6,096 bases of DNA, from assembly GCA_910586205.1 (NCBI GenBank), contig CAJUGD010000063.1:1-6096 (forward strand). Direction: 5' to 3'. The notes beneath the pieces are model-generated. The model had not been told where the DNA came from. It ran no database searches and saw nothing but the letters and a program-made list of their open reading frames with translations. The stretch comes from an uncultured Lachnospiraceae bacterium (lineage in GTDB: Bacteria > Bacillota > Clostridia > Lachnospirales > Lachnospiraceae). The position numbers and the translations under genes were made by a program. This document shows, one piece after another, positions 1 to 6,036 of this stretch. Position 1 is the stretch's first letter. Each line of letters starts with the position of its first letter.

Positions 1-87
1 GATACCCCTGTCGGCCCATGTGATTATAGTCCATACCAATTTAAGCTCATTGATAAATTCGGCGTGTGCTGGTGTCTTTTTGTATGA
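1..87 (+). CDS. VOC/PhnB-like protein, C-terminal end only
   Basis: This is the last 28 codons of a gene that enters from the left edge, in frame 1, ending at the TGA at 85-87. The tail reads KLIDKFGVCWCLFV, which fits the C-terminal signature of PhnB-like members of the vicinal oxygen chelate (glyoxalase/bleomycin-resistance) superfamily; E. coli PhnB, for example, ends with a similar KVTDKFGVPW stretch. The DKFGVxW segment forms the last beta strand of the fold in that family. PhnB-like proteins are usually about 130-150 residues, so most of the gene is outside the window and neither substrate nor metal ligands can be judged. It converges on the lipoprotein operon with a 47-bp gap. A 43-codon open frame on the opposite strand here is probably its shadow. 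The assignment rests on one short motif. Confidence 0.6.
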   Translation, partial: DTPVGPCDYSPYQFKLIDKFGVCWCLFV

Positions 88-134
88 GGGAACAAGGATA
101 ACCGCTGGCCTTCTCCAATGGTCTGTGATAATCT

Positions 135-1397
135 TTATTTTCCAATCCGATACTGATACTCCGGGATATTAAAAATTCCGTCATCCAGTATCCGGTTCTC
201 CAGATACTGGATATCTCCGTTTTCTGAGAGCCTGACCGTAAGTTCATGGGTTATGACCGCATCATTGCACAAAATCATCTGGCATACCGCATCCACAGTC
301 AGGGTAAATGTTCCATCTTCATTTTCCCTGATCTGTGTCACCTCGGGAACAGAAGTACCGAAGAAACTGGGTGCGTAATTTCCGCACCCCAGTCTCTCCC
401 ATCGGTAGACTTGACGCCCTTCATCAAACACGGTCCACTGCCGAATCTCCTCCCTGGAAACCGGAAGGTAATCCATAATGGTCTCTTCAAACTCTTCTGC
501 CGGTATCCCATGGGGATACTGCTCCGGTTCAAACCGCCTGTCATATTTCATCCCATAAAAATATTCATAAATCCCGTTATAATCCAGTTTATCCAGGCTC
601 TCCCTGTCCCAGTTGGAGCATAACAGGTTATTTCCCTGATACCCCAATGGAAGCACACATTTTTCGGACATTTCACGGCACTCCTGTGGCAGGGGCCTCA
701 CTCTGACCAGGCAGCTTCCGTCAACAATCTCCGATACTTCCGGAGGTTCCGGTACACATAATTCATAGCAGAAATATCCTTTTTCCGTATACCGCCATTC
801 TTTTATTCTTGTATAGGAAATGTACGCAGGCATCGGTGTTTCATCTTTCCCCCATGTCATATTTGCTGCCAGCACATACAAATTTTCTCCATCATACTGA
901 TATTGAAACCTTCCGATTCCTCCGTCTCTATGAATCCGGTACAGGAGCACGGTCCCGGCCTTTCCCACTCCGGCATCCTGTAAAAACCGCTCCATCTCCT
1001 GCCAGTTCTCCATAACCTGGTACGGTTCGCTCCCTGTGACCGGCATGCCCATAGTCTTTAGCTTCTCTTTTAATTGAATTAAAACTTCCTCTGATAAAAC
1101 CACGTTTGAAGCATCGCCTTTGTCCGCTTCTTGGTAAATGTCCCTGGTCAGTTCCAACGCGGCCCTTAAGTCAGCTTCCGCTTCTTTCCTTTCGTTTTCA
1201 TCAACCGGAAGATCATATCCTTTTTCCCAACGCCCTTTTTTGTCATTATCTTCCCTGCTCTCTGCCAAAGAAGGTTCTTCCCCGCCTTCTATGGCGCCGG
1301 ACAGTGAAAACTCCTCCTGCTTTTTTCCTCCACAGGCACACAAAAATCCTGCCATCATTATAATAATAGTCTGGATATATATTTTTCTTATTTCCAT
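135..1397 (-). CDS. Lipoprotein of unknown function, paralog 3 of tandem triplet (DUF6070-like)
   Basis: A 420-residue secreted lipoprotein, third gene of a three-gene operon. A short basic N-terminus and a hydrophobic stretch (about residues 6-19) lead to the lipobox L-C-A-C, with Cys22 as the predicted lipidated residue, followed by GGKK and a charged, low-complexity tether to about residue 70. The ATG is supported by AGGAAGG at 1404-1410, six bases upstream. The folded part shares blocks with the two upstream genes: WRYTEKGYF (201-209), RPLPQECRE (234-242), LPLGYQGNNLL (249-259) ending in a W at 263, IPAEEFEETIMDYLPVS (298-314), NEDGTFTLTVDAV (359-371) and VRLSENGDIQYLENRI (388-403). No catalytic motif is recognised. 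It is Cys-rich for an exported protein, with about nine Cys after the lipid Cys; only the one in CRE is shared by all three paralogs. It starts 13 bp after the stop of the preceding gene. DUF6070 is a family name from memory, not a search result. Confidence 0.85.
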   Translation of the reverse strand: MEIRKIYIQTIIIMMAGFLCACGGKKQEEFSLSGAIEGGEEPSLAESREDNDKKGRWEKGYDLPVDENERKEAEADLRAALELTRDIYQEADKGDASNVVLSEEVLIQLKEKLKTMGMPVTGSEPYQVMENWQEMERFLQDAGVGKAGTVLLYRIHRDGGIGRFQYQYDGENLYVLAANMTWGKDETPMPAYISYTRIKEWRYTEKGYFCYELCVPEPPEVSEIVDGSCLVRVRPLPQECREMSEKCVLPLGYQGNNLLCSNWDRESLDKLDYNGIYEYFYGMKYDRRFEPEQYPHGIPAEEFEETIMDYLPVSREEIRQWTVFDEGRQVYRWERLGCGNYAPSFFGTSVPEVTQIRENEDGTFTLTVDAVCQMILCNDAVITHELTVRLSENGDIQYLENRILDDGIFNIPEYQYRIGK

Positions 1398-1410
1398 GGA
1401 AATCCTTCCT

Positions 1411-2691
1411 TTATTTCATATCATATACGTTGGGAATGTCCAGCTCCTTTTTCTCTATGGAATTGGATAAATAACGGAATGTCCCGTCATCAAAGGGCTG
1501 AACGGTTATGATGTTGGTAAACGCACAGTCGGAGTTATAATCCGGCCATACCCCATCTACAAAGAGGGTCAGCGTTCCGTCCGGGTTCTCCTTATCCCCC
1601 ACCACTTCCCCAAAAGGCGGATACGGGCTGGAAAAGATCATTTCATACGGATAGCTGTCTGTGTCTGCGCGGTAACCGCATATCTCCCTTATCCGTTCCT
1701 TTGTGACTGGAAAATACGTGGTCATGATCCGTTCATATACCTCTGCAGGTATCTCCCCATTTTCCGGCCGCAGAATCTCTCCCGTATCCATGCGATACAG
1801 GTCCTCAAACATGCATGGCATCAGGATATCCTCCACGTTGTTGCTGTCCCAGTCCGTTACAAGGACATTGTAATTGACATAGCTAAGTCCGTCCAGATAT
1901 TTTTCTGTCAACTCCCTGCACCGGTCAGAAAGCGGGGCTGCCCGCCAGAACTGGCGCAGGCTGGAATGGTAGAGCTGTACCGTATAGGCGTAAATGAAAT
2001 ATCCTTTTTCTGTCAGTTTTATCTCCGCAATATCACTGACAGCAGTAGATATGATTTCCGGTACGCCCCCTTCCCTCCATCCGATCTGCACATAAAAGGT
2101 CTGCAGGTTTCCTTTCCTGTGTATAAACGTATAAGCACCGATCAGCCCATCCAGATTCACGTCAAAAATAGTAACCCGGCTGTCCTGCCCTTTTAAATAA
2201 GCAGAATAAAAGTCCCGGACATTGTTATGGTTTTCCATATTTGCCCCGTCAGTAACGCTTACATATCCGGCCTCTCCCAGCATAGATACTACCCGGTTCC
2301 TCTGCTCCCTGGAGAAATCCCTGACCGTATAAGTATAGGGCGCATCCTCCTCTATTGCTGCATACCTGTATACCTCCTGCACCTCCAAGGCAGCCGACAG
2401 GGCACTGTTTTCCAGTTCTTTTTCTTCAGCTTCACTGAGCAGGCTGTCCGGCTCTTCTAAAAAATATGGTGATGGCAATGCTTCCTGTGGTTTTTCCCCT
2501 TTGTCTGCTGCCCCGGTATTGCCAGTGGCGGCGCTGCCGGAAATCTCTATAGCCGGCTCCCAGGATTCCTCCGGCTGCTTTCGGCCTGCGTCCTCCTTAA
2601 AGCCTGTATAGAAGCTCCCGGCTGCCACTGCCAGACATAACAGGATAAGCAGGAAACTCCCCTTTCTGAACAACCGCTTTAAATCTTCCAA
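1411..2691 (-). CDS. Membrane-anchored extracytoplasmic protein, paralog 2 of tandem triplet
   Basis: A 426-residue protein, middle gene of the operon. A basic N-terminus (K5, R6, R9, K10) precedes one hydrophobic segment at about 12-28 with no usable lipobox: its only Cys (19) lies inside the hydrophobic core after LL. It is therefore probably held by an uncleaved membrane helix or cleaved by signal peptidase I, unlike its two lipoprotein neighbours. A low-complexity linker rich in Glu, Gly and Ala runs to about residue 90. The shared blocks are LTEKGYFIYAY (226-236), APLSDRCRE (252-260), NYNVLVTDW (273-281), IPAEVYERIMTTYFPVT (314-330), NPDGTLTLFVDGV (369-381) and VQPFDDGTFRYLSNSI (397-412). 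The LPxGYxxNN block of the other two is degenerate here (GLSYVNYN), so this copy has diverged. The start is TTG, immediately after the TAG of the upstream gene, supported by GGAGGGG eight bases upstream. Function unknown. Confidence 0.85.
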   Translation of the reverse strand: MEDLKRLFRKGSFLLILLCLAVAAGSFYTGFKEDAGRKQPEESWEPAIEISGSAATGNTGAADKGEKPQEALPSPYFLEEPDSLLSEAEEKELENSALSAALEVQEVYRYAAIEEDAPYTYTVRDFSREQRNRVVSMLGEAGYVSVTDGANMENHNNVRDFYSAYLKGQDSRVTIFDVNLDGLIGAYTFIHRKGNLQTFYVQIGWREGGVPEIISTAVSDIAEIKLTEKGYFIYAYTVQLYHSSLRQFWRAAPLSDRCRELTEKYLDGLSYVNYNVLVTDWDSNNVEDILMPCMFEDLYRMDTGEILRPENGEIPAEVYERIMTTYFPVTKERIREICGYRADTDSYPYEMIFSSPYPPFGEVVGDKENPDGTLTLFVDGVWPDYNSDCAFTNIITVQPFDDGTFRYLSNSIEKKELDIPNVYDMK

Positions 2692-3939
2692 CTAATCATC
2701 CCCTCCATATACTTTCTTCCACTGGTCTTCTGTCAGCCGGTCTGAATGCCACCACAGCTCACAGCCGCCCTCCGGAAAAATAACCTGATTGGATACATAC
2801 TGAAAACCTCCATCGTCAAGGGGACGGACCACGGTTTTGTGGGTATACGCCCTGGAGGTGTTTTCCTCCGGGTATACGGCATTCACTGTCAAAGCTAACG
2901 TTCCGTCATCATTTTCCGTATAACTGACCACCTCCGGATATGGGATATCCGGATATTCAACCTCATAAAACCCTCTCGGCCTGTATTCATAAGTCTGATC
3001 CTCCGGGATATAGGCGGCCTTCCTCTGCAGCTCCTCGTAATCAATTTGCAAATGACGCTCAATGACATGTTCAAATACATCTGCCGGTATCCTGTAAACG
3101 GCTCCGGCGTCTAAATCATCATCCGGCGTAAAAGGAACCGGCTGTTCATAGATATCAGGATAGAACCTGTCAAATAAATCATAAAAATCCAGATTCCCAA
3201 AATCCTGTTCGCTCCAGTCCGTAAGAAAAAGATTATTTCCCCCATACCCCACCGGCAGCAAATACTGTCGGTTCAATTCCCTGCACGTTTCATCCAGCGG
3301 CTCAACCCTCAGCGCCGTATGTTCCGGTTCATCACTGAGGGAAAGCACATAATAGCTTTCGGAATAATAACTTCCTTCAAACAGCAGGTAGCCTTCTTCC
3401 GTATATTCCCACGATTCTGCCGGATAGCTTACGGTACTTAAGTTTTTCGGAATCCCATTGCTATACTGATAATATCCTCTGGTTACATTTACTGCTCCCT
3501 CTGCTGTAAGAAGGTCATACTTTATAAATCCGCCGGAACTGGTGACTGCGATTATGGTAAGTTTGTCATCCTGCGCTTCCTCTACGGATCTGCAAAAGCG
3601 TAAAACCTGTTCCGAACCGACCATGTCAATCTGATTTTCTTCGTCCACCACGGCATAACCATGTTCTCCGATCCGTTCAACCATGCGTCTTGTCACTTCC
3701 AGCTCTCCAACCGTCCCCATTTCGGCTGCCTGTTCATAAATATCACGATAAAGCTCCGCAATGGATTCCCCATCAGAATCACGGTTTTCTCCCATTTGTT
3801 CCTTTTCCGAATATTCTTCTCTGACTTCTGCATTTTGCGGTATCTCCTGATTTTCCTCTGCCTTTTTGCCGCATCCGGACACTATAAAAAGAAGGACACC
3901 TGCAGCAATAAACAGTTTTTGCTTTCCCATGTTTTTCAT
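2692..3939 (-). CDS. Lipoprotein of unknown function, paralog 1 of tandem triplet (DUF6070-like)
   Basis: The first gene of the operon, 415 residues from the ATG at 3939. An upstream in-frame TTG at 3963 would add eight residues, but the AAAGGTGG at 3950-3957 lies inside that extension and serves the ATG, so the shorter start is preferred. The N-terminus KNMGKQK, a hydrophobic core, then V-S-G-C gives a signal peptidase II site with lipidated Cys23, followed by GKKAEEN and an acidic tether. The blocks shared with the downstream paralogs are YTEEGYLLF (179-187), EPLDETCRE (213-221), LPVGYGGNNLF (228-238) with W242, IPADVFEHVIERHL (284-297), NDDGTLALTVNAV (343-355) and VRPLDDGGFQYVSNQV (371-386). 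It alone carries a C-terminal extension with Cys, two adjacent Trp, and GGDD at the end. No enzyme motif is recognised; a ligand-binding or envelope-associated role is only a guess from its location. Its TAG directly abuts the next start codon. Confidence 0.85.
   Translation of the reverse strand: MKNMGKQKLFIAAGVLLFIVSGCGKKAEENQEIPQNAEVREEYSEKEQMGENRDSDGESIAELYRDIYEQAAEMGTVGELEVTRRMVERIGEHGYAVVDEENQIDMVGSEQVLRFCRSVEEAQDDKLTIIAVTSSGGFIKYDLLTAEGAVNVTRGYYQYSNGIPKNLSTVSYPAESWEYTEEGYLLFEGSYYSESYYVLSLSDEPEHTALRVEPLDETCRELNRQYLLPVGYGGNNLFLTDWSEQDFGNLDFYDLFDRFYPDIYEQPVPFTPDDDLDAGAVYRIPADVFEHVIERHLQIDYEELQRKAAYIPEDQTYEYRPRGFYEVEYPDIPYPEVVSYTENDDGTLALTVNAVYPEENTSRAYTHKTVVRPLDDGGFQYVSNQVIFPEGGCELWWHSDRLTEDQWKKVYGGDD
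2700..2706 (-). promoter_or_regulatory. Ribosome binding site deciding the TTG start of the middle paralog
   Basis: GGAGGGG on the minus strand, eight bases before the TTG at 2691. It lies within the last codons (YGG) of the upstream lipoprotein gene. The only nearby ATG, overlapping the end of this motif, opens a frame that stops after six codons, so the TTG is the believable start. The arrangement suggests translational coupling between the two genes. Confidence 0.7.
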
Positions 3940-3949
3940 CTCTGTCAGA

Positions 3950-3957
3950 CCACCTTT
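3950..3957 (-). promoter_or_regulatory. Ribosome binding site of the first lipoprotein gene
   Basis: AAAGGTGG on the minus strand, ten bases before the ATG at 3939. The spacing is slightly long, but it is better than anything in front of the in-frame TTG at 3963. This site fixes the lipoprotein start at 3939. Confidence 0.5.
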
Positions 3958-3963
3958 TATCAA

Positions 3964-4154
3964 TATCTTTTATTTTAGAATTCCCGCCATGCGCAGCAGA
4001 TACCTGGCATTTGTGGTAGTGCAGCGCCCCACATTTTGGCAGCAGAGAAGCATTGCACATCTATTTATCCAGCTGGGTTACGACAAGACAAAACTGATGT
4101 CCTGCCATAATCAGGGTTTCCAGTATCTCCACATCCTTTCAATTACTGATTTTC
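3964..4154 (-). other. Leader/intergenic stretch with no confident gene
   Basis: About 190 bases between the acetyltransferase remnant and the lipoprotein operon, which must hold the operon's promoter if it has its own. No near-consensus promoter was found. The best minus-strand pairs are TTGTCT with GATAAA at a 16-base gap (around 4065-4095) and a lone TAAAAT at 3972-3977; both are weak. A 23-codon frame from a GTG at 4132 to the TAG at 4061 encodes a peptide containing MAGHQFCLVV but has no properly spaced ribosome binding site. Between about 3983 and 4050 the three minus frames in turn spell pieces resembling a zinc ribbon (LLPKCGA, ALPQ, NARYLLRMAG), which may be a decayed coding sequence or chance. 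No hairpin with a T-run was seen. Confidence 0.4.
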
Positions 4155-4484
4155 TTATACAGGGATATCATACTGCATGATGATGTTATGGAAACAGTCA
4201 TGGAACCCCAGTTTTCTGTAAAGTTCAACGGCCTCCTCCGAACCGCTGAGCGTAACTGCCCTTACTCCGTTTTCAAAAAGCTCCCCCAGTGCCTGCGAGC
4301 ATATCGAAATTGCCGCTTTCCTCCTGCGGTATTCCTGTATGGTGGAAACAAATTCCAAAGACGCCGTATCCCCTGTCCGGATTGTGGAGGCCGTGGATAC
4401 CGGTTTCCCATCCATCTCGCACAGATAAAACCGGAGATTCTCTTCCTTATACCCTCTGCAGTTAAAAAGCCGGAAAACGTACTC
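4155..4484 (-). pseudogene. GNAT-family N-acetyltransferase, 5'-truncated remnant
   Basis: The open frame runs from just after an in-frame TAG (4485-4487) to the TAA at 4155-4157, about 109 codons. Translation upstream of the only ATG (4415) continues naturally into it (LRFYLCEMDGKPVSTA), so homology probably begins before that ATG and the true 5' end is missing. Counting from the ATG, the remnant shows the C-terminal half of a GNAT domain: strand-4-like LEFVST (20-25), the acetyl-CoA pyrophosphate-binding loop region QEYRRRKAA (27-35, with Lys where many members have Gly), helix ICSQALGELFENG (38-50), VTLSGSEEAVELYRKLGF (54-71, the motif B region) and a final strand. GNAT proteins are usually 140 residues or more, so the N-terminal strands and helices are absent. 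No ribosome binding site is seen. It lies 43 bases after the permease stop, on the same strand. An expressed 86-residue fragment is possible but unlikely to fold alone. Confidence 0.7.
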
Positions 4485-4527
4485 CTATTATCACCCTGTT
4501 GACCGATTTTGAGAAGACTCCGGGTTC

Positions 4528-5154
4528 TTATTCCACAAGTTCAATGGAATCCACAATGCTCATCCTGCTGATCTTCCGGAGTGGAATACAGGTTGCCAGA
4601 ATACAGGCTCCGATGGCAAAAAGTGATGCGCAGGCCATGGGAACCACGGGAACTGCCGTCAGCCGCAGGACATCCGCTGCCCCGGCCTCCACAAATACTG
4701 TGCCGATATATCCGGTGATACACCCAATCACCGCCGCACTGATGCCATAATAGAACCCTTCCCACAAAAATACCCGGTACAGGCTTCCCGCGCTCATACC
4801 CATGGCCCGCTGTATGCCGTTCTCCGTGATCCGGGTATGGATATTGGTATAAACTGTATTGATAATGTTCAGGATTCCTATGAGGCCGATGAACAGAATC
4901 AGGCCCCAGGCCAGCAGACGGATCTGGGTCTCGCTTTCCGCATACTGGCGGTCCGTCTGTTCATAGGACACCGTGACCGTCCCCGGTACTCGCCTGCAGA
5001 ATTCCTCCAACACCCGGTCAAAAGCTGCCCGGTCGGCACCTGCAGTTAATCCCGGCCTAAGTTCCCCTTTACCGCAAAAAGGACGGCCATCACAAACGAT
5101 TGCCGCCCTGCAATTATTTTCCTGTCCTATATCTGCTTCAAACCATTCAGACAA
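4528..5154 (-). pseudogene. FtsX/MacB-type ABC transporter permease, C-terminal remnant
   Basis: The last third of an ABC-exporter permease (FtsX domain), an integral membrane protein that would pair with an ATPase not present here. From the TAA at 4528 backwards, the sequence ends IPLRKISRMSIVDSIELVE, the typical cytoplasmic tail. It has three membrane spans (about 4855-4920, 4690-4755 and 4580-4645) and, after the first, the cytoplasmic loop ITENGIQRAMGMSAGSLYR, matching the ExGIxRAxGMS signature of FtsX permeases. Before the first span lies the end of an extracellular domain (GADRAAFDRVLEEF). Span 1 and most of the extracellular domain are missing. The frame stays open upstream to 5376, but that part is only the out-of-frame shadow of the small gene ending at 5178. 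The 5' limit given is a TTG preceded by GGAAGGA; the true homology boundary could lie anywhere between about 5177 and 5045. Full permeases run about 380-850 residues. Confidence 0.7.
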
Positions 5155-5177
5155 AGCATTCCTTCCGTACCTCCGCT

Positions 5178-5510
5178 TTATTCCATCTTTTCCGGCCACT
5201 TTAACCCTTCTGTTTTCCTTAATAATCCCATATGAAACAGCACCTGCACGCAGTCCGCATATCCCTGGATATATGCCCTTCTCTCCTGAACAGACGCAAA
5301 GTCCTCCAGGCAGTCTTTCATTTTTTCCGCCTGATTCTGCTGCTCTGCAGATAAGGTTTTTAAAAATTCTTCCCACTCCAGCTCGGTTTCTTTCCAGGCA
5401 GTCAGCGCCTCTTCATACTCCGGAGTGCGGATGTAACTTTCCCTGTTCACATTCTCCCCGTTTAAGTTGCCCAGGAACTCAGCCATTTTCACCCACATAT
5501 CATTTGACAT
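5178..5510 (-). CDS. Small helical protein, DUF6809-like
   Basis: A 110-residue, acidic, soluble-looking protein with no signal peptide or membrane span. The ATG at 5510 is chosen because AAGGAG (5519-5524) is eight bases upstream; an in-frame TTG at 5516 is only two bases from that site. The body is almost entirely helical: TPEYEEALTAWKETELEWEEFLK (pairs of charged and Trp/Leu residues, 29-51), a LSAEQQNQAEKMKDCLEDF stretch (53-71) and a final helix ERRAYIQGYADCVQVLFHMG (76-95). The pattern of a Tyr-x3-Leu helix, a Leu-rich second helix and a late YxxGY helix resembles the DUF6809 family of small clostridial proteins, from memory. Function unknown. It is divergent from an XRE regulator and has a strong promoter of its own. 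Its stop lies directly in front of the permease remnant. Confidence 0.7.
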   Translation of the reverse strand: MSNDMWVKMAEFLGNLNGENVNRESYIRTPEYEEALTAWKETELEWEEFLKTLSAEQQNQAEKMKDCLEDFASVQERRAYIQGYADCVQVLFHMGLLRKTEGLKWPEKME

Positions 5511-5580
5511 TTCCAATTCTCCTTCCTCATTCTTAATTTCAACTCCTGCATTTCCCGTATATTCCTATCTCCTGAAGTAC

Positions 5581-5610
5581 ATTATATATGTTATAGAAGA
5601 ACTTTCTCAA
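5581..5610 (-). promoter_or_regulatory. Sigma-A promoter for the small helical gene
   Basis: On the minus strand, TTGAGA (5605-5610, five of six consensus bases) and TATAAT (5581-5586, six of six) are separated by 18 bases. Initiation would fall near 5574, giving a leader of about 64 bases to the ATG at 5510. This is the best promoter in the window. Since no clear terminator follows, it may also supply transcripts to the remnants and the lipoprotein operon downstream. Confidence 0.65.
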
Positions 5611-5618
5611 CCATAATC

Positions 5619-5654
5619 GCTTAATTATTGAAACTATAGCAGATAAAATTAAGC
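5619..5654. repeat. Inverted repeat, possible operator of the XRE regulator
   Basis: Perfect 8-base arms GCTTAATT (5619-5626) and AATTAAGC (5647-5654) are separated by 20 bases, with a small CTATAG palindrome in the spacer. It sits between the minus-strand -35 box and the ribosome binding site of the XRE gene, where an autoregulatory operator would be expected. Centre-to-centre distance of the arms is 28 bases, longer than a single turn-spaced half-site pair, so binding by one dimer is uncertain. The arms are AT-rich, so chance cannot be ruled out. Confidence 0.35.
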
Positions 5655-5676
5655 CATTATACTTGGAGGTGAACGG

Positions 5677-6021
5677 ATGGACGACTTATTAAAACAGATT
5701 GGAAACCGGATACTGCATCGCAGGAAACAGCTCCGCATGACACAGGAAGAACTGTCTGAAAAGGCAGGTATCACCCCCCAGACCGTTTCTTCCGCAGAAC
5801 TTGGCAAAAAAGCACTGCGCCCGGAAAATATCATCCGGGTCTGTTCCGCACTGGATATCAGCACCGATTACCTGCTTCTCGGAGAAGTGAATGCCAGCGA
5901 CCACTGGACCCTGATTTCCAGAATCTCAAATCTGCATCCCGCACAATACCGTCATCTCGAAGATATTATCAACAGCTTTATCTCCGCTTTAGAGGTACGG
6001 GAAACACAGAAAAGAAAATAA
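5677..6021 (+). CDS. XRE-family helix-turn-helix transcriptional regulator
   Basis: A 114-residue cytoplasmic DNA-binding protein of the Cro/C1 (XRE) type. The ATG is preceded by GGAGGT (5665-5670) at six bases. The HTH_3 domain spans about residues 7-69: helix 1 IGNRILHRRKQLRM, helix 2 TQEELSEKAG (22-31), turn ITPQT, recognition helix TVSSAELGKKAL (36-47), then ENIIRVCSALDISTDYLLLG, with the DYLLxG ending typical of the family. The remaining 45 residues (LISRISNLHPAQYRHLEDII and on) are predicted helical and probably mediate dimerisation; no peptidase or ligand-sensing domain is present. The divergent position suggests that it controls its own gene and the small helical gene, with the inverted repeat at 5619-5654 as a candidate site. 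Its own promoter is weak by eye, the best -10 being TAAAAT near 5644. Regulators of this size are common on clostridial chromosomes and mobile elements; nothing here decides between these. Confidence 0.9.
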   Translation: MDDLLKQIGNRILHRRKQLRMTQEELSEKAGITPQTVSSAELGKKALRPENIIRVCSALDISTDYLLLGEVNASDHWTLISRISNLHPAQYRHLEDIINSFISALEVRETQKRK

Positions 6022-6036
6022 TTCTCCCCATGTTAA

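Noticed and set aside
1..134. Minus-strand open frame reaching the left edge (43 or more codons)
   Set aside because: The plus strand carries a recognisable DKFGVxW tail with a stop at 85-87, which explains the openness of the opposite strand.
3779..4060. 93-codon minus-strand frame overlapping the start of the first lipoprotein gene
   Set aside because: It overlaps the signal peptide region out of frame, and its later part is a shadow of the lipoprotein gene. Only the short zinc-ribbon-like word in its first residues was kept, as a low-interest observation.
4061..4132. 23-residue minus-strand peptide gene starting at GTG
   Set aside because: The purine-rich stretch AAAGGA is one base from the GTG, too close to act as a ribosome site. 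No family is recognised and the length is within chance expectation.
5178..5376. N-terminal 66 residues of the long minus-strand frame that contains the permease end (4528-5376)
   Set aside because: This part overlaps the DUF6809-like gene in another frame, is rich in Gly, Cys and Arg, and has no FtsX character. The small gene has a better ribosome site, promoter and composition, so the extension is a shadow.
4973..5536. 187-codon plus-strand open frame
   Set aside because: It is Pro/Ser/Phe-rich, lies antisense to the small gene and the permease end, and has no ribosome binding site or recognisable domain. It is an antisense shadow.
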